From contig CADBZH010000019.1 of the NCBI GenBank assembly GCA_902799045.1, forward strand, positions 27,356-91,355: a DNA stretch of 64,000 bases. Direction: 5' to 3'. Positions within the stretch are counted from its first letter, which is position 1. Each line of letters begins with the position of its first letter. This stretch comes from an uncultured Eubacteriales bacterium. GTDB lineage: Bacteria > Bacillota > Clostridia > Christensenellales > Aristaeellaceae. The notes under the pieces were generated by a model. It had not been told where the DNA came from. It made no database searches and worked only from the letters and a program-made list of their open reading frames with translations. Both the position numbers and the translations under genes were made by a program. Positions 45,002 to 54,178 of the stretch are shown piece by piece.

Positions 45002-45580
45002 ATGAAAAAGCTGATTGCGACCATACTGGCGCTGTTGCTGTGCGGCGTGGCGCTGGCGGAGGGCGATGGCTTTGCCCTGGAGAACGGCGTCGCCTGGGGC
45101 ATGGGCCAGGGCGACGTGCTGGCCCTGGAGGGCTCGGCCGACGTGGACTATGAGACCATGGGCCTTGCGAACGTGTTGGATGTGGACGACGCGGCGTACC
45201 GGGGCTTTGAGGCCGACGCGAAGTATCTGTTCCGCAACGGCGCGCTGGCGGCGGTCCTGTACGAGCTGGACGCCGGGGACGTCAACGCGGACGCGCTGGC
45301 GGCGGCGCTGGATGGCGAGTACGGCGGCCGGGGCGCCTGCGACGCGAGCCGCCTTGGCGACCTGATGAGCGCGCTGACCGGCCAGAGCCGGGCGCTGAAC
45401 GCCGAACGCGCGGGCGATTTCTACTTTGACTGGATCGGCCCCGCCGATACCTGCGTGGCCCTGACCAACCGCTTCTCCGACGACGGGGACGACCTGTACG
45501 TGTGCTTCTTCGACCAGGCGGCAATCGCCGCGCTGGCGGAGGCCGGCCTGGGCGAACCCGCCCCGGCGCTGGGCGACTGA
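45002..45580 (+). CDS. Small secreted acidic protein, unknown
   Basis: Not recognised. The 192-residue product has a clear signal peptide (LIATILALLLCGVALA|EGDG), is acidic and has few Cys (two are in the mature part). A mixed alpha/beta pattern such as ENGVAWGMGQGDVLALEG recalls bacterial secreted proteins of unknown function. AAAGGAGG lies upstream of ATG 45002. It is followed by a family A repeat ending in a T run that could terminate it. Confidence 0.75.
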   Translation: MKKLIATILALLLCGVALAEGDGFALENGVAWGMGQGDVLALEGSADVDYETMGLANVLDVDDAAYRGFEADAKYLFRNGALAAVLYELDAGDVNADALAAALDGEYGGRGACDASRLGDLMSALTGQSRALNAERAGDFYFDWIGPADTCVALTNRFSDDGDDLYVCFFDQAAIAALAEAGLGEPAPALGD

Positions 45581-45649
45581 TCGATAAACCATTCAGTTTT
45601 TTCACGGAAGATTTTGAAATAGACACGACGCAGTCCGTTGACAGAGCGC

Positions 45650-45721
45650 ACAGATCCTTCGCTCCGCTCAGGATGACAACGAATCGAAGCCCTGTCATCC
45701 TGAGCGAAGCGAAGGATCTGT
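45650..45721. repeat. Family A hairpin repeat, copy 4
   Basis: ACAGATCCTTCGCTCCGC... to ...GCGAAGCGAAGGATCTGT followed by six T, so this copy can work as an intrinsic terminator for the preceding gene. Confidence 0.85.
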
Positions 45722-45786
45722 GTTTTTTGGGAAATGCGCTTCGCGCGTTCCCCGATTATCCGTGAAGAGCCGCCATTCGTTGGCCC

Positions 45787-48117
45787 TCATCCCTTCCCGG
45801 CGATCCGGAGCAGCTCCCTTTCGCAAAAATCGCAAAGCTCCCGGGCGGTCTCGTCGCTGGCGGCCTCGGCCACCACGCGGAAGGCGGCGCGGCGCTCGTC
45901 CGGGCCGATCCAGGCCCAGCCGTCCTTGCGGTGCAGGCGCATGCCGCCGCCCAGCTCCGCGTCCCGTTCCCGTCGGGCCAGGGCGCTGAACACCCGCCCG
46001 GCCTGGTCGATGGGCACGGAGACGCTGCGGCTGCGGCGGGGGATCGACGGCATGGCGCGCCGCCAGTCGGCCAGGCTGAGCCTCGCCCCGATGAGGGCGG
46101 AGAGCGCCGCCAGCGAGCCCGCCACGCCGTCGCATTGCAGCTCGAACTGCGCCGGAAGGCGCTCCGCCAGCGCGCTGAGCCACAGGGCGTTCTCCCCGGC
46201 CACGTATTCCGCCCGCGCGCCATGCGCCTTCGCCAGGGCGTGGATGGCCCGGGTGGCCTGCACCGGCAGAAGCAGCGAGCGCTCGCCCGATTCCAGCGCT
46301 GTCCAGGCCGCCAGCAGCTGACGCTCGCCCTCCGTCAGCAGGCCGGAAGCGTCGGCCAGGTTCCAGCCTTCGTCCTCCAGGCACACGGCCAGCTCGTCCG
46401 GCGCGAGCTCCAGCGCCGACGGCTCGCGAACGGTTCGCGCCGTGAGACCGGCGCGGCGATAGGCGCGCTCCGCCAGCGCCAGCAGCGCCGCGTCCTCGCT
46501 CTGCAGCGCCACCGGCGGCGCGAGGGCGGGATCGGCGGTGAATGCGGCGGCGGCGTGGGCGACCCAGAGCGCGTCCGTGGGCCCCGCGGGGCGGATCCCT
46601 GGTGTGTCGGCGACGAAGGGCGCGGCAAAGTCCTGCCGGTCGTATTGAGAGAGGATCGAGCGCTGGTCGCGGGTCAGGAGCCGCGCGCCGCGCTCGTCCA
46701 GCGGGATCAGGGTCTCCGCCGTCACCAGGGCGGCGCAGTCGGCCTGAAGCAACCGTTGGGCGAAGCGCAGCTGGGGCAGGGGGCAGGCGCCCGCGTCCAG
46801 CACCTGCGCGCCCTGGGCCATCGCCCCGGCAGCCGCCGCGTGCCACAGGGCGTCCGCCGTGCCGCCCTCGTCGCGCCCCAGCAGCAGCTCCCGGGGGCGC
46901 AGGGCCGCGCAGAGCGCCTGGGCCACCCGGGCCGCCTGGGCAGGGCCGGTGAGCGCCATCTCACCGCCGGAGAACAGCGAGGACCCGCGATGGCCCCAGA
47001 CCAGGTTGGCCGTCACGCGCTCGCCGTTCCCGCAGCGCTTGCCGGGCCAGAGCTTCACACCGGGCAGCACGGCGGCCCGTTCGCCCGCGATCGCGCCGCT
47101 GCCCAGCACGGCCTCCTCATAGGCCTGCGCGCCCGCGCCCAGCACCGCGCCCGCGCCCAGCACGCAGCCCCGCGCTTGGGCGCCGCGCTCCAGCCGCGCC
47201 CCCTGCCAGAGCACCGAGCGCTTGACGCTGGCGTTCTCGCCGATGACGCAGCCCGGGCCGATGACGCTGTAGGGCCCGATACAGGCTCCGGCCAGGACCC
47301 GGGCGTTCGGCCCGATGACGCACGGCCCCTCCAGCGCCGCCGACCGGTCCACCCGCGCGCCGGGCATCTGCACGACCCGCGCCGGGCCCGGCAGGAGCCC
47401 CTCCAGATGGATGCGGCCCTCCATGGCGTCGGCGTGGGCGGCGAGATAGGCGCGCACATCGCCGATGTCGCACCAGTAGCCCTCCATCACCCAGCCGTAC
47501 ACCGGCAGCCCCGCCTTCACCAGCGCCGGGAACAGGTCGTGCCCGAAATCGCAGGGTCGCCCCTCCGGGATGTGGCGCAGCACCTCCGGCTCGAGGATGT
47601 AGATGCCGGTGTTCACCGTATCGGACACCACCTCGCTCCAGTCCGGCTTTTCATGGAACGAGCGCACGCGCCCGTCCGCGCCGGTCAGCACCACGCCATA
47701 GTCCAGCGGGTTGTCCGCCCGCTTCAGCACCAGTGTGGCCAGCGCTCCCTTTTCCCGGTGATAGGCGAGGGCGGCCGTCAGGTCCAGATCGGTCACGCCG
47801 TCGCCGGAGAGCACGGCGAAGGTCTCGTCCAGGAAGGCTTCGGCACGCTTCACGCCTCCGGCGGTGCCCATGGGCGTCTGTTCCACATAATAGCGCAGGT
47901 CCACCCCGAAGGCGTCGCCCGCGCCGAAATAGTCGGTGATGGCGTCGGGCTGGTAGCCCAGCGTCGCCGCGATCTGCGTCACGCCGTGCCGCTTCAGCAG
48001 CGCCAGCGCGTAGCGCATCACTGGCCGGTTCATCAGCTGAATCATCGGCTTGGGACAGTCGCACGTCAGCGGCCGAAGCCGCGTGCCCTCGCCGCCCGCC
48101 ATGATGATCGCCTTCAT
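45787..48117 (-). CDS. Nucleotidyltransferase fused to degenerate phosphomannomutase-like domain
   Basis: The 776-residue protein has an N-terminal sugar-nucleotidyltransferase (MKAIIMAGGEGTRLRPLTCD, VLSGDGVTD, FHEKP), a left-handed beta-helix with hexad repeats at about 250-370 (VIGPNARVLAGACIGPYSVI), and a C-terminal phosphohexomutase-like region of about 390 residues. The mutase active-site loop TASHNP is replaced by TAETLI, and no DGDGDR metal loop is seen, so mutase activity is probably lost. Similar GDP-mannose pyrophosphorylase/phosphomannomutase fusions occur in actinobacteria and cyanobacteria. ATG 48117 is used because AAGGA lies 10 bp upstream; the GTG at 48126 is too close. Confidence 0.85.
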   Translation of the reverse strand: MKAIIMAGGEGTRLRPLTCDCPKPMIQLMNRPVMRYALALLKRHGVTQIAATLGYQPDAITDYFGAGDAFGVDLRYYVEQTPMGTAGGVKRAEAFLDETFAVLSGDGVTDLDLTAALAYHREKGALATLVLKRADNPLDYGVVLTGADGRVRSFHEKPDWSEVVSDTVNTGIYILEPEVLRHIPEGRPCDFGHDLFPALVKAGLPVYGWVMEGYWCDIGDVRAYLAAHADAMEGRIHLEGLLPGPARVVQMPGARVDRSAALEGPCVIGPNARVLAGACIGPYSVIGPGCVIGENASVKRSVLWQGARLERGAQARGCVLGAGAVLGAGAQAYEEAVLGSGAIAGERAAVLPGVKLWPGKRCGNGERVTANLVWGHRGSSLFSGGEMALTGPAQAARVAQALCAALRPRELLLGRDEGGTADALWHAAAAGAMAQGAQVLDAGACPLPQLRFAQRLLQADCAALVTAETLIPLDERGARLLTRDQRSILSQYDRQDFAAPFVADTPGIRPAGPTDALWVAHAAAAFTADPALAPPVALQSEDAALLALAERAYRRAGLTARTVREPSALELAPDELAVCLEDEGWNLADASGLLTEGERQLLAAWTALESGERSLLLPVQATRAIHALAKAHGARAEYVAGENALWLSALAERLPAQFELQCDGVAGSLAALSALIGARLSLADWRRAMPSIPRRSRSVSVPIDQAGRVFSALARRERDAELGGGMRLHRKDGWAWIGPDERRAAFRVVAEAASDETARELCDFCERELLRIAGKG

Positions 48118-48247
48118 GTCAAACACATCCTTCGATCAAACATGATAATATGTATGCTCTATTCTTGCCCCTCAAAACGCATTTCATGCAGCGTGGCGGT
48201 TTGTCGGCGCAATTCGGCTTTTTTTGTGGCGCGGCCGGGATTCCAGG

Positions 48248-48276
48248 TTGACGGAAAGATTAAAAGAAGGTATACT
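48248..48276 (+). promoter_or_regulatory. Promoter of the VEEAP-repeat protein gene
   Basis: TTGACG (48248-48253) and TATACT (48271-48276) with a 17-bp spacer. Confidence 0.7.
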
Positions 48277-48327
48277 GTTTAACAGAGCATTTATGCTGAA
48301 TCTACAACAGAGAGGGGATCCTGAAAC

Positions 48328-49551
48328 ATGAAGCGTTTCTTGGCATGCCTGGTGGCCGTCGCCTGTCTGATGACGGCGTTTGCGTTTGCGCTGGCGGAGG
48401 GCGAATCCGTCGACATGCGGGTCATCAAGTGCAGCGTGCGCGTGAATATCCGCCAGTATCCGAACATCAATGCCACCATCGTCGGCAAGGCCCCGCTGGG
48501 CGCGGTGCTGGTGGGCTGCCAGAAGTCCGCGAAGGTGCCGGACTGGTACGCGGTGGTGTATGAGGGTGTTGCCGGCTACATCCGCGGCGACTTCCTGGAG
48601 CCCGTGGGCGAGACCGCCGCGCCGGTGGAGGAGGCCCCTGTCGAGGAAGCTCCTGTTGAGGAGACCCCTGTTGAGGAGGCCCCTGTTGAGCAGGCCGTCG
48701 CCGAGGAGCCGCTGCCGGATTTGCCTTCCGACGAGGTTCCGGAGTATGACCCCGCCTCCGAGGTCGTCGAGGAGGAGCCGATCATCGAGGACGTGCCTGT
48801 CGAGGAAGCGCCCGTCGAGGAAGCGCCTGTCGAGGAAGCGCCCGTCGAAGCGGCCGTGACCGAGGAGGAGCCCGCCCCTGCGGAGGAAGCGCCGGTGCTC
48901 GAGCTGGTCGCGCCCGTGGAGGAAGCCCCGGCGGAGGCCGCGTCCGTCGCCCTGCCCGCCGTGGAGAACGCGCCCATCGCCGCCATCACCGACCCGGTGA
49001 CCCTGGAGAGCGACACGGTGGCCCTGGAGGCCGACGCCGGCGCGACGCACGTGGTGGCCCGCCGCATCTATGACAGCGAACGGGAATACATGATGGTGGC
49101 CGGCCTGGACGCCGAGGGCAACGAGCTGTGGCATCAGGAAACCGCCACCTCCGGCACCACAGAGCTGACGCTGACCGAGGCCTTCGTGGCCGGCATCGCG
49201 GCCCGTCCGCTGGTGATGCTCTACAACGCCGAGGTCGGCCTGGCGGCCATCGATCCCGCGAACGGCAATATCCGCTGGCTGCTGGGCACCGACGAGGTGC
49301 ACCTGGGCGCCAGCGTGTCCTATGCCGTGGGTGGCAACGGCATCGTCTACATCGGCGGCTACTATGGCCCAGACCCGGTGGCCATCGACGCCAACGGCAC
49401 CGTGCTGTGGCAGTCCAACGTCGGCAGCGACGACATCTACTGGCTGACCGACATCGAGCTGAAGCCGGATGGCATCGTCTGCACCTACGACAACATGGGC
49501 GGCGTGACCGGCACCGTGGAGTTTGATTACAGCGGAAACGTGAAGGGCTAG
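48328..49551 (+). CDS. Secreted protein: SH3 domain, VEEAP repeats, PQQ-like C-terminal region
   Basis: The 407-residue product has a signal peptide (LVAVACLMTAFAFALA). An SH3b-like domain covers about residues 28-90 (VNIRQYPNINATIVGKAPLG). An acidic repeat region follows at about 95-215 (units PVEEA). The C-terminal part resembles a few blades of a PQQ-type beta-propeller (GLDAEGNELWHQETATSG, AIDPANGNIRWLLGTD, AIDANGTVLWQSN). Too few blades are present for a full propeller. AGAGGGGAT precedes the start. It probably acts on the cell surface; no enzyme motif is visible. Confidence 0.8.
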   Translation: MKRFLACLVAVACLMTAFAFALAEGESVDMRVIKCSVRVNIRQYPNINATIVGKAPLGAVLVGCQKSAKVPDWYAVVYEGVAGYIRGDFLEPVGETAAPVEEAPVEEAPVEETPVEEAPVEQAVAEEPLPDLPSDEVPEYDPASEVVEEEPIIEDVPVEEAPVEEAPVEEAPVEAAVTEEEPAPAEEAPVLELVAPVEEAPAEAASVALPAVENAPIAAITDPVTLESDTVALEADAGATHVVARRIYDSEREYMMVAGLDAEGNELWHQETATSGTTELTLTEAFVAGIAARPLVMLYNAEVGLAAIDPANGNIRWLLGTDEVHLGASVSYAVGGNGIVYIGGYYGPDPVAIDANGTVLWQSNVGSDDIYWLTDIELKPDGIVCTYDNMGGVTGTVEFDYSGNVKG

Positions 49552-49803
49552 ATTGTGTTTCTAAATCCCAGGAGATGCAGTTTCGAGCGTAGTTGGCTGC
49601 ATCTCAAGGCGGTTTTCCGCAGGTTTACTGGCGGTAAATCAAGGAAAAGCAAACACACTCTAAGCCTGAAGGGCCGCTTTGACGGAACGGTTTCAAAGCG
49701 GCTCGTTCGCCCCAAGACGAATCGTATCGTTCAAAGAGGGCGCCGCAACGGCGCCCCTACAATATGGAGGCCCGGCTGAAGACCGGCAGACACCGCCAAA
49801 AAC
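49552..49803. other. Intergenic region with hairpin repeats
   Basis: It contains GAGATGCAG...CTGCATCTC (49572-49607), a GGGCGCCGCAACGGCGCCCC hairpin (49738-49757) and AACGGTTTCAAAGCGG. No supported gene. Confidence 0.5.
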
Positions 49804-49832
49804 ACAGATCCTGACGTTTTGTCAGGATCTGT
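49804..49832 (-). terminator. Terminator of the tilS-hpt-ftsH operon
   Basis: Read leftward, ACAGATCCTGAC, AAAA(C) loop, GTCAGGATCTGT, then GTTTTT, 25 bp after the ftsH stop. Confidence 0.85.
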
Positions 49833-49856
49833 TCACTATAACCGCCGGCAGCCGGA

Positions 49857-51872
49857 TCATTCCTCCGGTTCTTGCGGCTCCTCAAGCGCCTTCCAGGGGG
49901 CGTTCTCGGGTTCCGCCTTGGGAACGAATTCGGTCTCGACGGCCTGCTCAGGCGCGCCGTCCATGAAGGCGACGAACTCGGCGCGGTCGATCTTTTCCCG
50001 CTCGATCAGGATCTTCGCCAGGCCGTGCAGCTGCTCGATGTGCTCGCTCAGGATGCTCTCGGCCCGATCGTAGGCCTCCTGGAGCAGCTTGTGCACCTCG
50101 CTGTCAATGTCGGTGTTCACCATCTCGGAGAAGCCTGAATTCTGCTGGCTGAAGCTCCTGCCGAGGAAGACCTCGTGCTCGGTGCCCAGGAATACCGGGC
50201 CCAGCTTGCTGCTCATGCCGTATTCGGTGACCATGCTGCGGGCGATCTCCGTGGCGGACTTGATGTCGCTGGACGCGCCGGTGGTGATGTCGCCGAAGAT
50301 CAGCGCCTCGGCCACGCGGCCGCCCATGGCGCTGGCCATCTGGGCCTTCATCCGGGCGGTGGTGACGTAGTGGAACTCCTCCTGGGGCAGATACATCGTG
50401 TAGCCGCCGGCGGAACCGCGCGGGATCGTGGTGATCTCGTGCACGTCGTCACACTCGGGAATGTAGTGCGCCACGATGGCGTGGCCGCCCTCGTGATAGG
50501 CCACCAGCTTGCGATCCATGTCGGTGACCTTGCGGCTCTTCTTCTCCGGGCCGGCCATCACGCGGGTGATGGCCTCCTCGATGGCGTCCATGTGGATCAC
50601 CTCGCGGCCCTGGCGCGCTGTCAGCAGCGCGGCCTCGTTCATCACGTTCATCAGGTCCGCGCCGGTGAAATAGGGGGTGCGCCGGGCCAGCACGCCCAGG
50701 TCGACGTCCTCGCCCAGGGGCTTGTTCCGGCTGTGCACCTTCAGGATCTCCTCGCGGCCCTTCACGTCGGGATAGTTCACCACGATGCGCCGGTCAAAGC
50801 GGCCGGGGCGCAGCAGCGCCGGGTCGAGGATGTCCGAGCGGTTGGTGGCCGCCATGACGATTACGCCCTCGTTGTGGGTGAAGCCGTCCATCTCCACCAG
50901 CAGCTGGTTCAGGGTCTGCTCGCGCTCGTCGTGGCCGCCGCCCAGGCCAGCGCCGCGCTGGCGGCCAACCGCGTCGATCTCATCGATGAACACGATGGCC
51001 GGGGCGTTTTTCTTGGCCTGGTCGAACAGGTCGCGCACGCGGGACGCGCCGACGCCGACGAACATCTCCACGAAATCCGAACCGGAGATCGTGAAGAAGG
51101 GCACGCCGGCTTCACCGGCCACGGCTCGGGCCAGCAGCGTCTTGCCCGTGCCGGGAGGGCCCACCAGCAGCACGCCCGTGGGGATGCGCGCGCCCACCTT
51201 GGTGAAGCGCTGGGGATTCTTCAGGAACTGCACGATCTCGCGCAGTTCTTCCTTCTCCTCGTCCGCGCCGGCCACGTCCGCGAAGGTGACCTTGTTGGTG
51301 TTGGGGTCGGTGATCCTGGCGCGGGAGCGCCCGAAGTTCATCACGCCCTTGCCGCCGCCGGCCTGCTGGCGCATCAGGAAGTACCAGAGCAGGCCGAAGA
51401 GCAGCACCGTCACCAGCAGCGGCACCCATTCCACCCACCAGGCGGGCTGGGCCGGCAGCTTGGAGCTGATTTCAAAGTCGTATTCGGTGGGGCTGACGGA
51501 CCGGCCCAGCACGGCCTCGTAGATGGCGTTGACGTCGGCGTAGAACTGCGACTCGCTGGGCAGCGTGCACTCCATGTCAAAATTGCCGGTCAGCGCGTAG
51601 GCGGCCATGTTTTCCTCGGTCACGGCCATCAGCGTGCTGGACTGGATCACCACCTGGCCCAGCGTCTTGCCCTGCATCTGAACGGGCAGCGTCTCGCCCT
51701 GGCTGTGGCGCAGATCCGCCTCCACCCATTCCAGCAGCGAGGAATAGCTGATCTTCTGGATGGTGGGCTGGCTGCCGTCGCTCAGCAGATGCACCATCAG
51801 CAGGATCACTGCCAGAATCAGCAGATACATCAACGGGCCTTGCAGCGCTTTCCTTGTGGGTTTCTTGTTCAA
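49857..51872 (-). CDS. ftsH: ATP-dependent zinc metalloprotease FtsH
   Basis: Membrane AAA+ protease. The 671-residue protein has TM1 (residues about 13-30), an extracytoplasmic domain, TM2 (about 148-166), Walker [10 protein letters not shown], Walker [13 protein letters not shown], the second-region-of-homology Arg pair in [10 protein letters not shown] and the zinc site HEGGH with downstream Asp. The TTG at 51872 is the likely start since AGAGAGGA lies 8 bp upstream and it gives [10 protein letters not shown]. The acidic C-terminal tail is longer than average. Third gene after tilS and hpt. Confidence 0.97.
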   Translation of the reverse strand: MNKKPTRKALQGPLMYLLILAVILLMVHLLSDGSQPTIQKISYSSLLEWVEADLRHSQGETLPVQMQGKTLGQVVIQSSTLMAVTEENMAAYALTGNFDMECTLPSESQFYADVNAIYEAVLGRSVSPTEYDFEISSKLPAQPAWWVEWVPLLVTVLLFGLLWYFLMRQQAGGGKGVMNFGRSRARITDPNTNKVTFADVAGADEEKEELREIVQFLKNPQRFTKVGARIPTGVLLVGPPGTGKTLLARAVAGEAGVPFFTISGSDFVEMFVGVGASRVRDLFDQAKKNAPAIVFIDEIDAVGRQRGAGLGGGHDEREQTLNQLLVEMDGFTHNEGVIVMAATNRSDILDPALLRPGRFDRRIVVNYPDVKGREEILKVHSRNKPLGEDVDLGVLARRTPYFTGADLMNVMNEAALLTARQGREVIHMDAIEEAITRVMAGPEKKSRKVTDMDRKLVAYHEGGHAIVAHYIPECDDVHEITTIPRGSAGGYTMYLPQEEFHYVTTARMKAQMASAMGGRVAEALIFGDITTGASSDIKSATEIARSMVTEYGMSSKLGPVFLGTEHEVFLGRSFSQQNSGFSEMVNTDIDSEVHKLLQEAYDRAESILSEHIEQLHGLAKILIEREKIDRAEFVAFMDGAPEQAVETEFVPKAEPENAPWKALEEPQEPEE

Positions 51873-51922
51873 AACGGGAGTCCTCTCTTTATCTTACAGT
51901 CATGTTTGTGAATGATAACCCT

Positions 51923-51951
51923 ATTATAACCAATCCGCATTCCGGAATGAA
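51923..51951 (-). promoter_or_regulatory. Possible internal promoter of ftsH
   Basis: On the reverse strand TTCATT (51946-51951) and TATAAT (51923-51928) with a 17-bp spacer, in the 87-bp gap between hpt and ftsH. Confidence 0.5.
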
Positions 51952-51959
51952 AGCATAAA

Positions 51960-52508
51960 TCAGTTATTTTCGTAAATTTCAGGCTTCAGCACGCCGATGT
52001 AGGGCAGGTTGCGATAGGCCTCGGCGTAGTCCAGCCCGTAGCCCACCACGAACGCGTCCGGCACCTCAAAGCCGGCGTAGTCGGCCTTCAGCGTGATGCC
52101 CGGGGCGCGGCGGCTGGGCTTGTCCAGCAGCGCGCAGATCTTGATGGACTCCGCCCCGCGGGCCGCCAGCATGCGGGTGAGGTAGGTGAGCGTGAAGCCG
52201 GAGTCGATGATGTCCTCCACGATGATGACGTGGCGGTGCTCGATGGAGGTGGACAGGTCCTTGCGGATCTCCACCTCGCCGCTGGATTTCGTGCCCTTGC
52301 CGTAGCTGGAGACGGCCATGAAGTCCATCGACAGATGGATGGGCATGGCGCGGAGCAGGTCGGTGTAAAACATGACCGCGCCCTTCAGGATGCACACCAT
52401 GGCGGGGTTCTTGCCGCGATAGTCCCAGGCGATCTGCCGGCCCAGTTCCTCCACGCGGGTGCATAGCTGTTCCTCGGTATACAGTACCCTCTCGATGTCC
52501 CTTTCCAT
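51960..52508 (-). CDS. hpt: Hypoxanthine phosphoribosyltransferase
   Basis: Purine salvage: hypoxanthine or guanine + PRPP to IMP or GMP. The 182-residue protein has the PRPP-binding loop [14 protein letters not shown], the flexible loop near [11 protein letters not shown] and the base-recognition end [20 protein letters not shown]. It sits between tilS (12 bp) and ftsH, the classical Bacillota order. Confidence 0.97.
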   Translation of the reverse strand: MERDIERVLYTEEQLCTRVEELGRQIAWDYRGKNPAMVCILKGAVMFYTDLLRAMPIHLSMDFMAVSSYGKGTKSSGEVEIRKDLSTSIEHRHVIIVEDIIDSGFTLTYLTRMLAARGAESIKICALLDKPSRRAPGITLKADYAGFEVPDAFVVGYGLDYAEAYRNLPYIGVLKPEIYENN

Positions 52509-52520
52509 GTTCGTTCCTCC

Positions 52521-53852
52521 TTAGTACAGCATAGAAATATCAAATGAATATTGAATTTCCAGCCTGACTGCCCTTTGCGTGCGCGCCGTCAGCCTCGCGC
52601 CCTCCGCGATGCCCAGGCCGCAGACCCACAGCACGTCCCGCCCCTTCGCCACCAGCGCGAGGCAGTCGCGCAGCGGCCGGTCCACCTTCCGGTCGGTCAG
52701 ATAGTCGCTGAGCAGCTTTTCGCCGCAGCCCAGCGGGCGGATGCGGTCGCCGTCCCGGCGGGTGCGGATCACCGCGTCGCGCAGCGCGTCGGCGTCCAGG
52801 ACCTGCGTCATCGGATCGTCCCGGACCGGCGCGACGGGCGCATGCTCCGCCGCGACGGCGCACAGGCCGTCAAGCGCCGCTTCGCCCGGGATCGCCAGCG
52901 GGATCTCGGCGTTTGGCGCGGGCCGACTTTGGAGAAAATAGAGGCCGCGGTGGCCGCGCTCGGCGGCGAGCCCGCCAAAGATTTCCAGCCGGCCGCGCGC
53001 GCCTTCGCACAGCGCCTCCAGCGCGACGAGCTTTTCCCGGTCCAGCTCCGGGCCGCAGAGCCTGCGGATCGCCCGGCGCAGGATCGCCCGGGGCGGCATC
53101 GGCTCAAGCGGCAGGTATTCCCCATAGGGACCGGATCGGCGGTTTGTGGCGAGCCAGTCGTCCGTCAAAAGCGCGAGGTAGTCGCTCTCGATGCGCGCCG
53201 CTTCGGCATAGCGGGCGATGGCGGGCACCAGTTGGGGATAGGATTTCTCCAATTCGGGAATCCCATGCAGCCGAAGGGCGTTGCGCGGGGTGTCGTCGAT
53301 GGCGTTGGTGGCGTCCTCGCGCCAGGCCAGGCCGCGCGCCCGGAGGCAGGCGACCAGTTCCCGCTTGCGCAGGCCCAGCAGCGGCCGCGCCAGGTCGCCC
53401 TGGCGCTTGCGCATGCCGACGACACCCTCGGGGCCGGCGCCCCGGGCCAGGTGCATCAGCACCGTCTCGGCCTGGTCGTCCATGTGGTGGGCCAGGGCGA
53501 TCACGTCCGCGCCGACCTGGTCCTTCACCTGCCGGAGCCACTGGTGCCGCACCCGTCGCGCGGCGGTCTCCAGGCCCTCGCCGGTGCGGGCGGCCTCGGC
53601 GGGCACGTCGACGCGCGCGGTGTAAAACGGAATCCCAAGCCGCCGGCACAGAGCCCGGCAAAACGCCGCGTCGTCGGCGCTCTCGGGGCGGATGGCGTGG
53701 TCCAGGTGTGCGGCGAACAGCGTCATGCCCAGCGCCTCCCGGGCCTCGACGAGCAGGACGGCCAGCGCCACGGAATCCGCGCCGCCGGACAGCGCGATCA
53801 GCACGCGCAGGCCCTCAAGGCCGGTGAAATCCGCCGCAGCGCCCTTTCGCAT
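52521..53852 (-). CDS. tilS: tRNA(Ile)-lysidine synthase
   Basis: Modifies C34 of tRNA-Ile(CAU) to lysidine. The 443-residue protein has the N-type ATP pyrophosphatase P-loop ALSGGADSV, the HHMDDQAETVLMHLARGAG motif, and TilS central and C-terminal domains (TRRDGDRIRPLGCGEKLLSD). The ATG at 53852 is preferred: GGAGG lies 8 bp upstream and overlaps the alternative ATG at 53867. The first gene of tilS-hpt-ftsH. Confidence 0.95.
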   Translation of the reverse strand: MRKGAAADFTGLEGLRVLIALSGGADSVALAVLLVEAREALGMTLFAAHLDHAIRPESADDAAFCRALCRRLGIPFYTARVDVPAEAARTGEGLETAARRVRHQWLRQVKDQVGADVIALAHHMDDQAETVLMHLARGAGPEGVVGMRKRQGDLARPLLGLRKRELVACLRARGLAWREDATNAIDDTPRNALRLHGIPELEKSYPQLVPAIARYAEAARIESDYLALLTDDWLATNRRSGPYGEYLPLEPMPPRAILRRAIRRLCGPELDREKLVALEALCEGARGRLEIFGGLAAERGHRGLYFLQSRPAPNAEIPLAIPGEAALDGLCAVAAEHAPVAPVRDDPMTQVLDADALRDAVIRTRRDGDRIRPLGCGEKLLSDYLTDRKVDRPLRDCLALVAKGRDVLWVCGLGIAEGARLTARTQRAVRLEIQYSFDISMLY

Positions 53853-53880
53853 CCTAAACGCCTCCATTATAACAAACTCT

Positions 53881-53909
53881 ATTATAATCGGTTCGGAAAA
53901 ATATCGCAA
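53881..53909 (-). promoter_or_regulatory. Promoter of tilS-hpt-ftsH
   Basis: On the reverse strand TTGCGA (53904-53909) and TATAAT (53881-53886) with a 17-bp spacer. Confidence 0.75.
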
Positions 53910-54060
53910 CCGGTTTTGCGCACAAAACGGCATAAATGGAAAAAAAGAAGGTTAAAATCTGATATACAAGGAAATGAATGGCAAAAGCCCGGCGAAGCGC
54001 CCGCGGCGGCGGTGGCGGCGCGGCGCTATAAGATATTCCCACATTGCGGGGCATTTGCCA

Positions 54061-54090
54061 GCATACGCGGGGTCGGCGGCGGCCAAATTA
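54061..54090 (+). promoter_or_regulatory. Putative sigma-F/sigma-G promoter of spoIVB
   Basis: GCATA (54061-54065), 15 bp, then GGCCAAATTA (54081-54090) fits the forespore -35 GYATA and -10 GGnnAnAnTA pattern closely. It lies 88 bp before spoIVB, a forespore gene. The rest of the 326-bp gap holds nothing else recognised. Confidence 0.55.
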
Positions 54091-54178
54091 CAGGATGGTT
54101 CGCGGCGCGAACGGGCGGATGGGCCGGTAAAAAACGGAAAAAGCGGCGCGTGCCGAATGGGCGAAGGAGGCGTATGGA

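Noticed and set aside
53854-54054. Small leftward ORF between tilS and spoIVB
   Set aside because: It spans the tilS promoter, lacks a ribosome site and has low-complexity composition.
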